DNA of 64,000 bases from Flavobacteriales bacterium UBA2104 (GTDB lineage: Bacteria; Bacteroidota; Bacteroidia; Flavobacteriales_D; Crocinitomicaceae). A model generated the notes under the pieces. That model was not told where the DNA came from. It did no database searches and saw only the letters and a program-made list of their open reading frames with translations. Made by a program: the position numbers and the translations under genes. Below, piece after piece: positions 8,476 to 16,420 of the stretch. The DNA is taken from assembly GCA_002331485.1 (NCBI GenBank), contig DCYS01000002.1:62001-126000 (forward strand). Reading direction: 5' to 3'. Position 1 is the stretch's first letter; every line of letters begins with the position of its first letter.

Positions 8476-9105
8476 TTAGCTTTTACGTTTTATACTACAT
8501 CCTTTTGGTGGTGTAGAATTAGGGTCGATCTTTTCACCTGTGGCGTCATTTAACATGGCGTCCAACAAATAAGTTGTGGCGTTATCTTTATCAATATCCG
8601 GTTTGTAAGTGTCATCAATTGATCCTTTATAGATCAATGAAAGAGAACCATCAAATAAGAATACATGCGGGGTTGTTTTAGCCCCGAAAGCATCAGCAAC
8701 TTCATGGTTTTTATCGTATAGATAAGGCATATTGTAATTATATTCCTTAGCTCGCTCAATCATATCTTTAAAACCGTCTCCTTTTTTACGCTTTGCTTCG
8801 TTACTATTAATTAAGACGAAACCAACATTATTTTTGTTGGCGAAATCACTTATTTTCTCATAATCTTTTTCCCAACCTTCGAAGCTGTCATTGCCTATGA
8901 CGAAAGGACATGTATTGCAGGAGAACACAACAAGAAGTCCTCTTTCTTTAGCATATTCCTTTAATTCCTTTTTTGATTTATCAACATTTTTAAGGGTTTT
9001 GTTAGCCATAGGCAATCCGTCCCCTATTGAAATCTCCACTCTGTCTTTCGAAGCCGATAGTAGCAGCATGGATAACGCGAGTATTGTAATAATAGTAATT
9101 CTCAT
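8476..9105 (-). CDS. thioredoxin-fold (AhpC/TSA-like) exported redoxin
   Basis: A 209-residue protein with a cleavable or anchoring N-terminal hydrophobic segment (residues 1-18) followed by a thioredoxin-like domain. The active-site region reads FSCNTCPFVIGN, a CxxC in the position used by redoxins of the AhpC/TSA type, and TTPHVFLF supplies the cis-proline loop. A CSIKRKS tail ends the protein. Family members of this type are usually described only as thioredoxin-family or redoxin proteins; the partner is unknown. It sits 10 nt upstream of the secreted protease, which contains cysteines likely to form disulfides, so a periplasmic thiol role for that substrate is possible (inference only). 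Confidence 0.8.
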   Translation of the reverse strand: MRITIITILALSMLLLSASKDRVEISIGDGLPMANKTLKNVDKSKKELKEYAKERGLLVVFSCNTCPFVIGNDSFEGWEKDYEKISDFANKNNVGFVLINSNEAKRKKGDGFKDMIERAKEYNYNMPYLYDKNHEVADAFGAKTTPHVFLFDGSLSLIYKGSIDDTYKPDIDKDNATTYLLDAMLNDATGEKIDPNSTPPKGCSIKRKS

Positions 9106-9306
9106 AGTAGTGAATTTTGCTCTAATATATCGTTAAATTAATGTAATTAAAAATAAACATGGAATTCAAAATAGTATTCCTAACTTTTTGTTTACTCCAT
9201 TCTTCAGAAACAATTGTTATTCAGATAATGTTCGATACTCAACAACTGGGTAAGAATTGGCACAATTAATGAATTATCCATTATTTTAGAGGATTAAATT
9301 TTCAAC
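9106..9306. other. intergenic region between divergent genes, with two -7-like boxes
   Basis: This 201-bp stretch separates the redoxin gene (minus) from the secreted unknown protein (plus). On the minus strand TATATTAGAG (9129-9120) precedes the redoxin start by about 16 nt. On the plus strand TATTTTAGAGG (9282-9292) precedes the next gene, with a TTG at 9257-9259 and a 22-nt spacer. Apart from a 36-codon frame that I reject, nothing else is seen. Confidence 0.4.
9257..9289 (+). promoter_or_regulatory. putative promoter (TTG-N22-TATTTTAG)
   Basis: TTG at 9257-9259 and TATTTTAG at 9282-9289 lie 17 nt before the ATG at 9307. The box is one mismatch from TAnnTTTG and is followed by AGGATT, the same continuation as the ssb box. 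Confidence 0.35.
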
Positions 9307-10521
9307 ATGATTAGAGCAGTTGTAATAGTATTATTGATAGTGCCTTTTTTCTTGAGAGCGCAAATAGAACTCAAACGAGACAAGCTTAGTTTTAAAGAGC
9401 TGGTTGAATGGAAAGGAGTTCTAGTTATAGCAGAAGACCCAAAGGGGAAAGTTAATTACAAAGAACTCTCAAGGATCAGTCCTGAGGGAGAGGTGCTTTG
9501 GCGTAAATTGATTTATCCCAAGTCAGACCAATCTTACTTGATCCAGTCAAGTAATTCTGATTACATCTATTTCGTGGATGACTTAGAACCCTACAATAAT
9601 ACTATTCGCTATAATCAGATCAATGAGAGTGGAAGTGTTACACCAACGAAGCTTAATATCCTGAATGTGATCAGAAGCTACGGATATAGAACACCAGATG
9701 ATGTTGTGGTGGAAAACATCGTTAATACACCGAATGCATTAGTTTTTCATCTCACATTAGCTGTTGATGATATCGTCGAAAACTTTTTTGTTACAATAAC
9801 CCATCACAATAATCGTGTATATCATTGGAAGGGCCCTGAAACTCATCCTGACCTCATAAAAGAGAATAAAGAAGGTCACATTCTATATGCTGGATGTGAT
9901 GAAGAATCTATTTACTTTGCGAGATATACTTTCCAGGCAAATAACCATAGAATAAATTTTATTCCTTTTGATGCTAAGGCTAAACCGCTCAATGCATATA
10001 ACTATTCAATTCCGGACTTTAACCCAATTCAGACTGAAGAGAGAATTCTTTCGAATGAAGCAAGGTATTACATCAATAAAGACAGAGACCCAAGAGAAGT
10101 AAAAGGAATACCAGTATACGTAGATAACAAACATCTCTATATTGTGAATGATTCAGAACTCAGAACAACTGTTGTTTATGGGGCTAATGAGGCCGGAGAA
10201 ATTGATAGGATTGCTAAGGGTAAGAAAAGTGCTGAAGAATCAAGAAAGTACGATAGTAAATTAGGTATCAACCGATCAAATAATGGATTTACGATCTTTG
10301 GTCAAATTGAAGATACACCAAATGGACTTTCATATGGCGATGAGAAATATGATCAATTGTCAATACCCGATTCAAAAATTGAAGTTATACGAAATAACCC
10401 AAGTAGTATAGCTCGTGAAAATAAATCCACTACTTTTGTTTATCCGTTCTCAGGAAAGTGGTATGGAATAGAGAAATCTTCATTAACAGAGAGTGAGATA
10501 ATTACTTTTAAAAAACTCTAA
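9307..10521 (+). CDS. exported protein of unknown function
   Basis: A 404-residue protein with a clear signal peptide, MIRAVVIVLLIVPFFLRAQ. The mature part is rich in beta-strand-like stretches with recurring short hydrophobic cores (SYLIQSSNSDYIYFVDD, NALVFHLTLAVDD, HLYIVNDSELRTTVVYG), which could suggest a propeller or other all-beta fold, but no repeat is regular enough to assign one. No catalytic motif or sorting domain is visible and the C-terminus (ESEIITFKKL) is not a T9SS signal. It lies 15 nt upstream of the uridine kinase-like gene on the same strand, so cotranscription is possible, though the functions have no obvious link. Confidence 0.75.
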   Translation: MIRAVVIVLLIVPFFLRAQIELKRDKLSFKELVEWKGVLVIAEDPKGKVNYKELSRISPEGEVLWRKLIYPKSDQSYLIQSSNSDYIYFVDDLEPYNNTIRYNQINESGSVTPTKLNILNVIRSYGYRTPDDVVVENIVNTPNALVFHLTLAVDDIVENFFVTITHHNNRVYHWKGPETHPDLIKENKEGHILYAGCDEESIYFARYTFQANNHRINFIPFDAKAKPLNAYNYSIPDFNPIQTEERILSNEARYYINKDRDPREVKGIPVYVDNKHLYIVNDSELRTTVVYGANEAGEIDRIAKGKKSAEESRKYDSKLGINRSNNGFTIFGQIEDTPNGLSYGDEKYDQLSIPDSKIEVIRNNPSSIARENKSTTFVYPFSGKWYGIEKSSLTESEIITFKKL

Positions 10522-10536
10522 GATAGAAAGTTCGGG

Positions 10537-11154
10537 ATGACAGTCATCGGAATTTGTGGCGGTAGTGGATCAGGAAAAACAACTCTCCTAAATAGATTAG
10601 CAGAGCATTACAAGGAATACAATCCTTCTGTATTCTCAATGGATAATTATTACAGACCAATTGATGAGCAGACTACTGATGAAAAAGGTGTCGTTAATTT
10701 TGATTTGCCAACAGCTTTAGATCAGGAGAGATTAGAAAATGATCTCAAGAAGCTGGTGAATGGTGAATCGATAGAAGTTTTTGAATACCAATTCAATGCG
10801 AATCATAAGCATGTTTTGATTACAATTGACCCATCAGAGCTGATCATCGTTGAAGGCCTTTTCGTATTTGAATACGAGCAAGTTCATTCCCTTTTGGATT
10901 ATGGGATATTCGTAGATGTCGATCCGTCCATTCAATTAGATAGACGTATTTATAGAGACCAGGAATCCAGAGGATATACACGATCAGAGATCCTATATCA
11001 GTGGGAGAATCATGTCGTACCATGTTATGAGAAGTATCTTGCTCCTCACGAAACCAAAGCGGATTTCATCTATCACAATGATAGTCGATCAGAAAATGAC
11101 TTCAAAAGGCTGTTGTCTGCTCTGGAACCTATCCTTCCTCAGCATAAATCTTGA
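10537..11154 (+). CDS. uridine kinase family P-loop kinase
   Basis: A 205-residue cytoplasmic protein with the Walker A motif GGSGSGKTT at residues 8-16 and the uridine kinase/phosphoribulokinase signature region MDNYYRP near residues 35-41, then LIIVEGLFVFE and DRRIYRDQESRGYT. Family members phosphorylate uridine/cytidine, but many Bacteroidota paralogues of this size are of unproven substrate. The gene is 15 nt downstream of the unknown exported protein and 18 nt upstream of the large histidine kinase, so the three may form one operon. I assign the family with confidence and leave the symbol udk out because the substrate is not certain. Confidence 0.85.
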   Translation: MTVIGICGGSGSGKTTLLNRLAEHYKEYNPSVFSMDNYYRPIDEQTTDEKGVVNFDLPTALDQERLENDLKKLVNGESIEVFEYQFNANHKHVLITIDPSELIIVEGLFVFEYEQVHSLLDYGIFVDVDPSIQLDRRIYRDQESRGYTRSEILYQWENHVVPCYEKYLAPHETKADFIYHNDSRSENDFKRLLSALEPILPQHKS

Positions 11155-11172
11155 AATGATTACTTTTAAGGT

Positions 11173-14100
11173 ATGAAGCAGGCCTTGAAAAAGAAATATT
11201 TCATTTGGCTGATCATTTCAATGATTAGTATTTTCCTTTCTTGGGTTCTTTACAGTTTTCTGTATGCGACAAATGAAGAGGAAGAACTTATTCATTTTCA
11301 GGAAGAGGTAAGTGAGTTGTTTTCCGAACAACAAGAAACGATGGAGTACATTCTTCCTGAGATAGAAGAGTCGAACACTTCTGAACTTTGGGAGAATAAT
11401 TTGCTGTTGAAATCTGATTTTGGAATTAATATTTTTCGCAACGATTCTTTAGTTTACTGGAATAATAATAGTATTCCTTTAAATGCTTCTGCACTTTCAG
11501 ATTACAGAGACACTTTGCTTTCAAAATCGCTGTCAAATGGATTCTACTTTCTTGAAATAACTACAATTCACGATCTAAAGGTTGTGGTTTCTACCAAGCT
11601 AAAGAATGACTTTTTCTATGAGAATCAGGATCTAGCAAATGACCTAACCGGACATTTTCATCACGCACACGACATTTCCTTTTCAACAGAACATAAAGAG
11701 GGATACGAGCCAGTCAAATTAGGAGATGGTAAAAGGCTCATTTTCTATATAAAGGTCAGTTCTCAACGAATGATCTCTGAGTGGCAGCAATTAGTCATTT
11801 ATCTGCTCTACCTTATTGGAGCAGTCTCTTTATTGATGTCAGTAGCTTATCTGTTTTTAGTTTATGCGGAACGAAGCATATGGGTTAAGGTATTATTCCC
11901 GATCATGATATTGGTCTTGAGGTATTTATCAGTTGAATATAATTGGATCAAGTTATTTAGTGAATTTCAATTATTTAACCCAAATCTATTTGCAACGAGT
12001 AAATTATTTCCAAGTTTTGGAAGCTTACTATTATCTATTGCATGTTTGTTCCTTGTTGCGTGGTGGCTCATTTATCATTTTAAGAAATTGAACTCCACCA
12101 CGTGGTTAGTTGTTTTTTATCTCGCTTTACTTCCTTTCTCATATTTTATCAGTGCATTGTTTGAGTCTTTGGTGCTAAATAGCTCCATATCATTGGTTAT
12201 TGATGAGGTGTTTTCGTTGAGCTACTATTCAGTATTAGCTCTTATGATCATTGCAGGATTGTTTTTGAGTTATTTTTTATTAGCTAATCGACTGATAAAA
12301 AACTTACTGAATAGCAAACTCAAATTAACCACTATAACATTGATTTGGTTCGTTTCTGCAGTTGGCTATTTCTTTTTAGAAATTTTCTTCTTTCAAAAAA
12401 ATATATATAATGCTCTTTGGCCTATACTTTTGAATGTATTACTTCTTTATATTCATTCAAAGAGACTGAACTTGAGGCAGTTGAAGTATCAGGTGTTCAT
12501 CCTTGTGGTTGTTAGCTTTTATGGGGCCTTTATCCTGTTCGAAAACAATCAGTTCAATGAACACCAAAAGAGAGATCTTTATGCAAATCAGCTGATCACA
12601 GATCAAGATCCTTCTATGGAGATCGAATACCTAACCAATGTAGCAGGTAATTTTCAAGGAGACGAGTTTTTATCATTGATACGGTCTGCAAAAGAATTAA
12701 GTCATCAGGAGATTGCAATGGCTATTGAAAATCGTTGTTTTGATACGTATTGGGAACGATATGAAATGCAATATTTCTTATTCGATCAGAATGGGAGCTC
12801 TTATGTAAAATCACTCAGAAGTCAGTCAAAGAGTAAAGCTGAACTAGAGCGCATTATACATTCACATAGTCAAGCATCAAGTATTGCAGATGGACTGTAT
12901 TATGTAACGGATTATTTTGATCGGCTGAGTTATATTGCTCGAGAAAAAGTGGAACTCAATGATTCTACTCATATTCACTTTTATATTACGTTTCAGTCAA
13001 AGAAGATCCCTGAGCAGATCGGTTTTCCTCGACTATTGATGAATGAAAAATCATATGCATTAGAAGACCTGGAAGAATATTCAATTGCTAGATACTCATC
13101 TGGTGAATTGATCATGAATTTTGGTGACTATAATTACTCAACTGAATTAGCTTCATTTGCTGACCAAATAGATATCAACGCTGGTTTTAAGACGATCAAT
13201 GATGTCAGTCACTATGTTTATCGTCAAGGTGACGACCAGGTTGTAGTAATTTCAAAACCAGAAAAGAGATGGGTCGAAAAATTGACAACATTCTCCTACC
13301 TCTTTTTATTCTTTGGTGTTTTTGTAGTGATTACTACTATCCTCGGACGAATAGCCGCTGCAAATATAAATTACTCGATATCATTAAGCTCTAAGATTCA
13401 GCTCGTGCTGATCAGTATAGTGGCTGTCTCTTTCCTGATTTTTGCCATTGTTGCTGGTACAAATGTGGAAAGGCAATACAACACCTACACCTATGATAAC
13501 TTAAAGGAAAAAGTTCAATCTGTTAAAACAGAGGTGTCACATAAATTGGAAGATAAGGATTCTTTAGACCCTATAATTCTTGGAGATTACATGAATTATA
13601 TTTTAAAGAAGTTCTCAGATGTATTCGTCACAGATATTAATCTTTACGCAAAAGATGGTGAGCTTCTTGCGACTTCTCAACCTAAACTTTATGAAACAGG
13701 CATTAGTGCGACGCAAATGAACCCTTTGGCATTTAGTCAAATGGAGCTCAAAAAGAGAAGCGAATACATTCATAAGGAGAAGATGGGTAAATTGAGTTAT
13801 CTCTCTGCTTATTCTCCGTTTACGAACAAAGACGGAAGACTTCTGGGTTATTTGAACTTACAGCATTTTGCGAAACAAAATGATTTCGAGAATCAATTAA
13901 ATGAGTTTATAGTTGCGATCATTAATATTGCCGTTCTTTTACTTGTTGTTACTGTTGTTATCGCAATTTTTGTTGCAGGATGGATCACTACTCCTTTGAG
14001 ATTAATACAACAGAGTTTTAGAAAAGTGGAACTAGGCAAATCTAATCAACCTATCGATTATAAGGGTGATGATGAGATCGGGGCGCTGGTTAAAGATTAC

Positions 14101-14829
14101 AATGCAAAGCTTCAAGAGTTAGAGTTAAAAGCTATGCAGCTAGCTAGAAGTGAGAGGGAAACGGCCTGGCGAGAAATGGCTAAGCAAGTTGCTCATGAGA
14201 TCAAGAATCCACTGACCCCCATGAAATTAAGCCTTCAACATTTTCAACGATCATTCTCTGCAGATGATCCTAATGCTCAAATGAAGATCAAGAAAATAGG
14301 AGATTCGTTGGTAGAGCAAATAGATGCCTTGACCAAGATAGCCAACGAGTTTTCGAACTTTGCAAAAATGCCGAAAGCAAACGAAGAAAGAATGGATCTT
14401 ATGCCTGTTCTTCGAAATGCGATCGATCTGTACAGCTCTAAAGATGTAGAGATCAACCTATCAAGTGAGCTTGAAGAAAGTGTTGTTTTTGCAGATAAGG
14501 ATCTGCTAATTCGTGTATTCAACAATCTAATAAAGAATGCTATTCAGGCAACTCCAGAAGATCAGAAAACCTTGATTCAAATTGAATTGACCACGGAGAA
14601 GGAAATGTACCTATTGAAATTCAAGGATAACGGAAAAGGTATACCAAAGGAACTCCATAAGAAGATATTTGTACCGAATTTCACGACAAAGAGTACCGGA
14701 GCAGGATTAGGTTTAGCTATGGTAAAACAGATCGTTCATAACCACAATGGTGAGATCTGGTTTGAATCTGAGGAAGGAAACGGGACTACATTTTATTTAT
14801 CATTACCCATACATCAAGAAGAGCAATAA
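11173..14829 (+). CDS. very large NtrY-like membrane sensor histidine kinase
   Basis: A 1218-residue kinase. There is an N-terminal transmembrane helix (about 10-30), a periplasmic domain to about 200, a cluster of hydrophobic helices (about 205-450), a second soluble region (about 455-700), further helices near 695-715 and 735-760, another extracytoplasmic domain, then a helix near 915-940. HAMP follows (about 940-990), the H-box AHEIKNPLTPMKL with phospho-acceptor His1008, and the ATPase domain with NNLIKNAIQA, DNGKGIP and GAGLGLAMVK. The H-box and HAMP organisation are NtrY-like. No response regulator is adjacent, so its partner is unknown. The multi-helix module resembles a 7TM-type sensor but I cannot name it. 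A hairpin follows the stop. Confidence 0.9.
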   Translation: MKQALKKKYFIWLIISMISIFLSWVLYSFLYATNEEEELIHFQEEVSELFSEQQETMEYILPEIEESNTSELWENNLLLKSDFGINIFRNDSLVYWNNNSIPLNASALSDYRDTLLSKSLSNGFYFLEITTIHDLKVVVSTKLKNDFFYENQDLANDLTGHFHHAHDISFSTEHKEGYEPVKLGDGKRLIFYIKVSSQRMISEWQQLVIYLLYLIGAVSLLMSVAYLFLVYAERSIWVKVLFPIMILVLRYLSVEYNWIKLFSEFQLFNPNLFATSKLFPSFGSLLLSIACLFLVAWWLIYHFKKLNSTTWLVVFYLALLPFSYFISALFESLVLNSSISLVIDEVFSLSYYSVLALMIIAGLFLSYFLLANRLIKNLLNSKLKLTTITLIWFVSAVGYFFLEIFFFQKNIYNALWPILLNVLLLYIHSKRLNLRQLKYQVFILVVVSFYGAFILFENNQFNEHQKRDLYANQLITDQDPSMEIEYLTNVAGNFQGDEFLSLIRSAKELSHQEIAMAIENRCFDTYWERYEMQYFLFDQNGSSYVKSLRSQSKSKAELERIIHSHSQASSIADGLYYVTDYFDRLSYIAREKVELNDSTHIHFYITFQSKKIPEQIGFPRLLMNEKSYALEDLEEYSIARYSSGELIMNFGDYNYSTELASFADQIDINAGFKTINDVSHYVYRQGDDQVVVISKPEKRWVEKLTTFSYLFLFFGVFVVITTILGRIAAANINYSISLSSKIQLVLISIVAVSFLIFAIVAGTNVERQYNTYTYDNLKEKVQSVKTEVSHKLEDKDSLDPIILGDYMNYILKKFSDVFVTDINLYAKDGELLATSQPKLYETGISATQMNPLAFSQMELKKRSEYIHKEKMGKLSYLSAYSPFTNKDGRLLGYLNLQHFAKQNDFENQLNEFIVAIINIAVLLLVVTVVIAIFVAGWITTPLRLIQQSFRKVELGKSNQPIDYKGDDEIGALVKDYNAKLQELELKAMQLARSERETAWREMAKQVAHEIKNPLTPMKLSLQHFQRSFSADDPNAQMKIKKIGDSLVEQIDALTKIANEFSNFAKMPKANEERMDLMPVLRNAIDLYSSKDVEINLSSELEESVVFADKDLLIRVFNNLIKNAIQATPEDQKTLIQIELTTEKEMYLLKFKDNGKGIPKELHKKIFVPNFTTKSTGAGLGLAMVKQIVHNHNGEIWFESEEGNGTTFYLSLPIHQEEQ

Positions 14830-14831
14830 AA

Positions 14832-14856
14832 AAGGCCGTTCTAATAGAACGACCTT
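14832..14856 (+). terminator. hairpin terminator after the NtrY-like kinase
   Basis: The stem AAGG/CCTT plus CGTTCT/AGAACG closes over the loop AAT with an internal C-A mismatch. It has the same design and nearly the same sequence as the hairpin after rlmN. It lies between convergent genes and could serve both. Confidence 0.55.
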
Positions 14857-14883
14857 AAAATGCTTTATCTCAGCATTGTAATG

Positions 14884-15534
14884 CTAGATGACACCAAAAA
14901 CTACAAGTAATGCATGAATTATACCCGGTAAAAAGAAAAGTAGAGTCAGAATAATACTAATCACCAATTGCGTTGTGTCACGACTTGCCAACCATACTGC
15001 TAGAGGCGGGATCAGGAAACACAAGATAACTAACAGAATTAATGCAACCTCACTTGAATGGTCATTTGAGTTTTGCTTCTTTTTCGATTGTACCTTCTTA
15101 TTTTCTTGTGAAGGAGCAATGCTGTTCAACGCAATATTAGTTTTCTCTTTAGACTGATCTGCAGCCAATTTTCTTTCAACCTTTGCAGCTTTTTGATTAG
15201 TCTTACTTGAGAAGAGGTTATTACGTTTTTTAGTTGCAGTAACTTTTGGAGTAGTTTCTTTTGAATCCTTTACGATATTCGTTCTTGATTCATCCTGTTT
15301 TACATTCGCTGAAGTTGTTTGCTTTTCAATTTCAGTTTTTTCAACCTTGTTTACTTCTTGGAGTGCAAGGCTCTCCTCTTCAACGGATTTCTTCTCAATA
15401 CCCTTTTTCTTCTTTACAAACCACCCTGAAGTGTATTTACGTTTTTGGAATAATCCGTCATTAACTACGCTATTAGACGTTCCACAGCTCACAAGCACAG
15501 CTGTAAGCACTAAAATTGAAATAATTTTTTTCAT
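14884..15534 (-). CDS. lipoprotein-like N-terminus fused to a YqaE/Pmp3 membrane domain
   Basis: A 216-residue protein with three parts. Residues 1-17 look like a lipoprotein signal (VLVSCGTSN, lipobox VSC). Residues 18-160 form a lysine-, glutamate- and threonine-rich low-complexity linker. Residues about 163-216 are a YqaE/Pmp3 domain: two transmembrane helices with the conserved IPPLAVW and the LPGIIHALLV segment. Pmp3 proteins are small membrane proteins linked to membrane potential and stress in yeast and plants; their bacterial role is not established. The stand-alone family is about 55 residues, so the long extension is the odd feature. A terminator separates the gene from sdhB upstream. 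Confidence 0.8.
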   Translation of the reverse strand: MKKIISILVLTAVLVSCGTSNSVVNDGLFQKRKYTSGWFVKKKKGIEKKSVEEESLALQEVNKVEKTEIEKQTTSANVKQDESRTNIVKDSKETTPKVTATKKRNNLFSSKTNQKAAKVERKLAADQSKEKTNIALNSIAPSQENKKVQSKKKQNSNDHSSEVALILLVILCFLIPPLAVWLASRDTTQLVISIILTLLFFLPGIIHALLVVFGVI

Positions 15535-15570
15535 TGTTTTGTTGTTTTAAATAGAGTATAAAAATAAAAA

Positions 15571-15592
15571 AAGGCAGGAATAGTCCTGCCTT
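15571..15592 (-). terminator. rho-independent terminator of the sdhCAB operon
   Basis: A perfect 9-bp stem, AAGGCAGGA/TCCTGCCTT, with loop ATAG. Read on the minus strand it follows the sdhB stop by about 20 nt and is followed by a T-run (complement of 15556-15570), as expected for an intrinsic terminator. Confidence 0.85.
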
Positions 15593-15614
15593 CAGTAATA
15601 TAATTAATTAGATA

Positions 15615-16367
15615 TCAATCTTTTGTTGATGTAGTCGCTTTCAAATATTCACGATTCATTCTCGCGATATTCTCTAGTGAGATACCTTTAGGACATTCAA
15701 CCTCACAAGCTCCTGTATTCGAACAGTTTCCAAATCCTTCAGCATCCATTTGCTTAACCATGTTCTGAACACGTTCTTTTGCTTCAACTTCACCTTGTGG
15801 TAATAGCGCATATTGTGAAACTTTCGCACCCACAAATAACATAGCTGAACTATTCTTACAAGTTGCTACACATGCTCCACACCCAATACAAGTTGCAGCA
15901 TCAAAAGCCATATCTGCATTTTCTTTCTGAACAGGAATAGCGTTTGCATCTTGTGTGTTTCCAGAAGTGTTAACAGAAACATAACCACCTGCATGCTGAA
16001 TACGGTCAAATGCACTTCTATCCACAGCAAGATCCTTAACTACAGGGAACGCCTTAGCTCTGAACGGCTCAATGTATATTGTGTCTCCATCCTTGAACTT
16101 ACGCATGTGCAATTGACAAGTTGTAACACCTCTATCTGGCCCGTGAGCTTCACCATTGATGTAAAGGGAACACATACCACATATTCCTTCACGACAATCA
16201 TGATCGAACGCAATAGGTTCCTCACCTTTCTCGATCAATTGATTATTCAAGACGTCCAACATCTCAAGGAATGACATATCTCCAGATATATCACTGATCT
16301 GATAATCAACCATTTTTCCTTTTGAGTTAGCGTCTTTTTGTCGCCATATTTTTAAAGTCAAATTCAT
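15615..16367 (-). CDS. sdhB: succinate dehydrogenase/fumarate reductase iron-sulfur subunit
   Basis: A 250-residue electron-transfer subunit. The [2Fe-2S] ligands are in CREGICGMC, with a further Cys downstream (TTCQLH). The [4Fe-4S]/[3Fe-4S] ligands are in CIGCGACVATC and CSNTGACEVECPKG. It passes electrons from the FAD of SdhA to haem and menaquinone in SdhC on the cytoplasmic side of the inner membrane. The gene is third in the sdhC-sdhA-sdhB order, 53 nt after sdhA, and is followed by an intrinsic terminator. The gene order and the single five-helix cytochrome subunit mark a B-type complex. Confidence 0.96.
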   Translation of the reverse strand: MNLTLKIWRQKDANSKGKMVDYQISDISGDMSFLEMLDVLNNQLIEKGEEPIAFDHDCREGICGMCSLYINGEAHGPDRGVTTCQLHMRKFKDGDTIYIEPFRAKAFPVVKDLAVDRSAFDRIQHAGGYVSVNTSGNTQDANAIPVQKENADMAFDAATCIGCGACVATCKNSSAMLFVGAKVSQYALLPQGEVEAKERVQNMVKQMDAEGFGNCSNTGACEVECPKGISLENIARMNREYLKATTSTKD

Positions 16368-16420
16368 ATCATAAATATTTTATCATTCTCTGAATGGCGA
16401 ACCATTCTGAATTTTGGTTC

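Noticed and set aside
9159..9269. 36-codon frame MEFKIVFLTF... with a short hydrophobic start
   Set aside because: It lies in the divergent promoter region, is AT-rich and has no good promoter or length support; chance is more likely.
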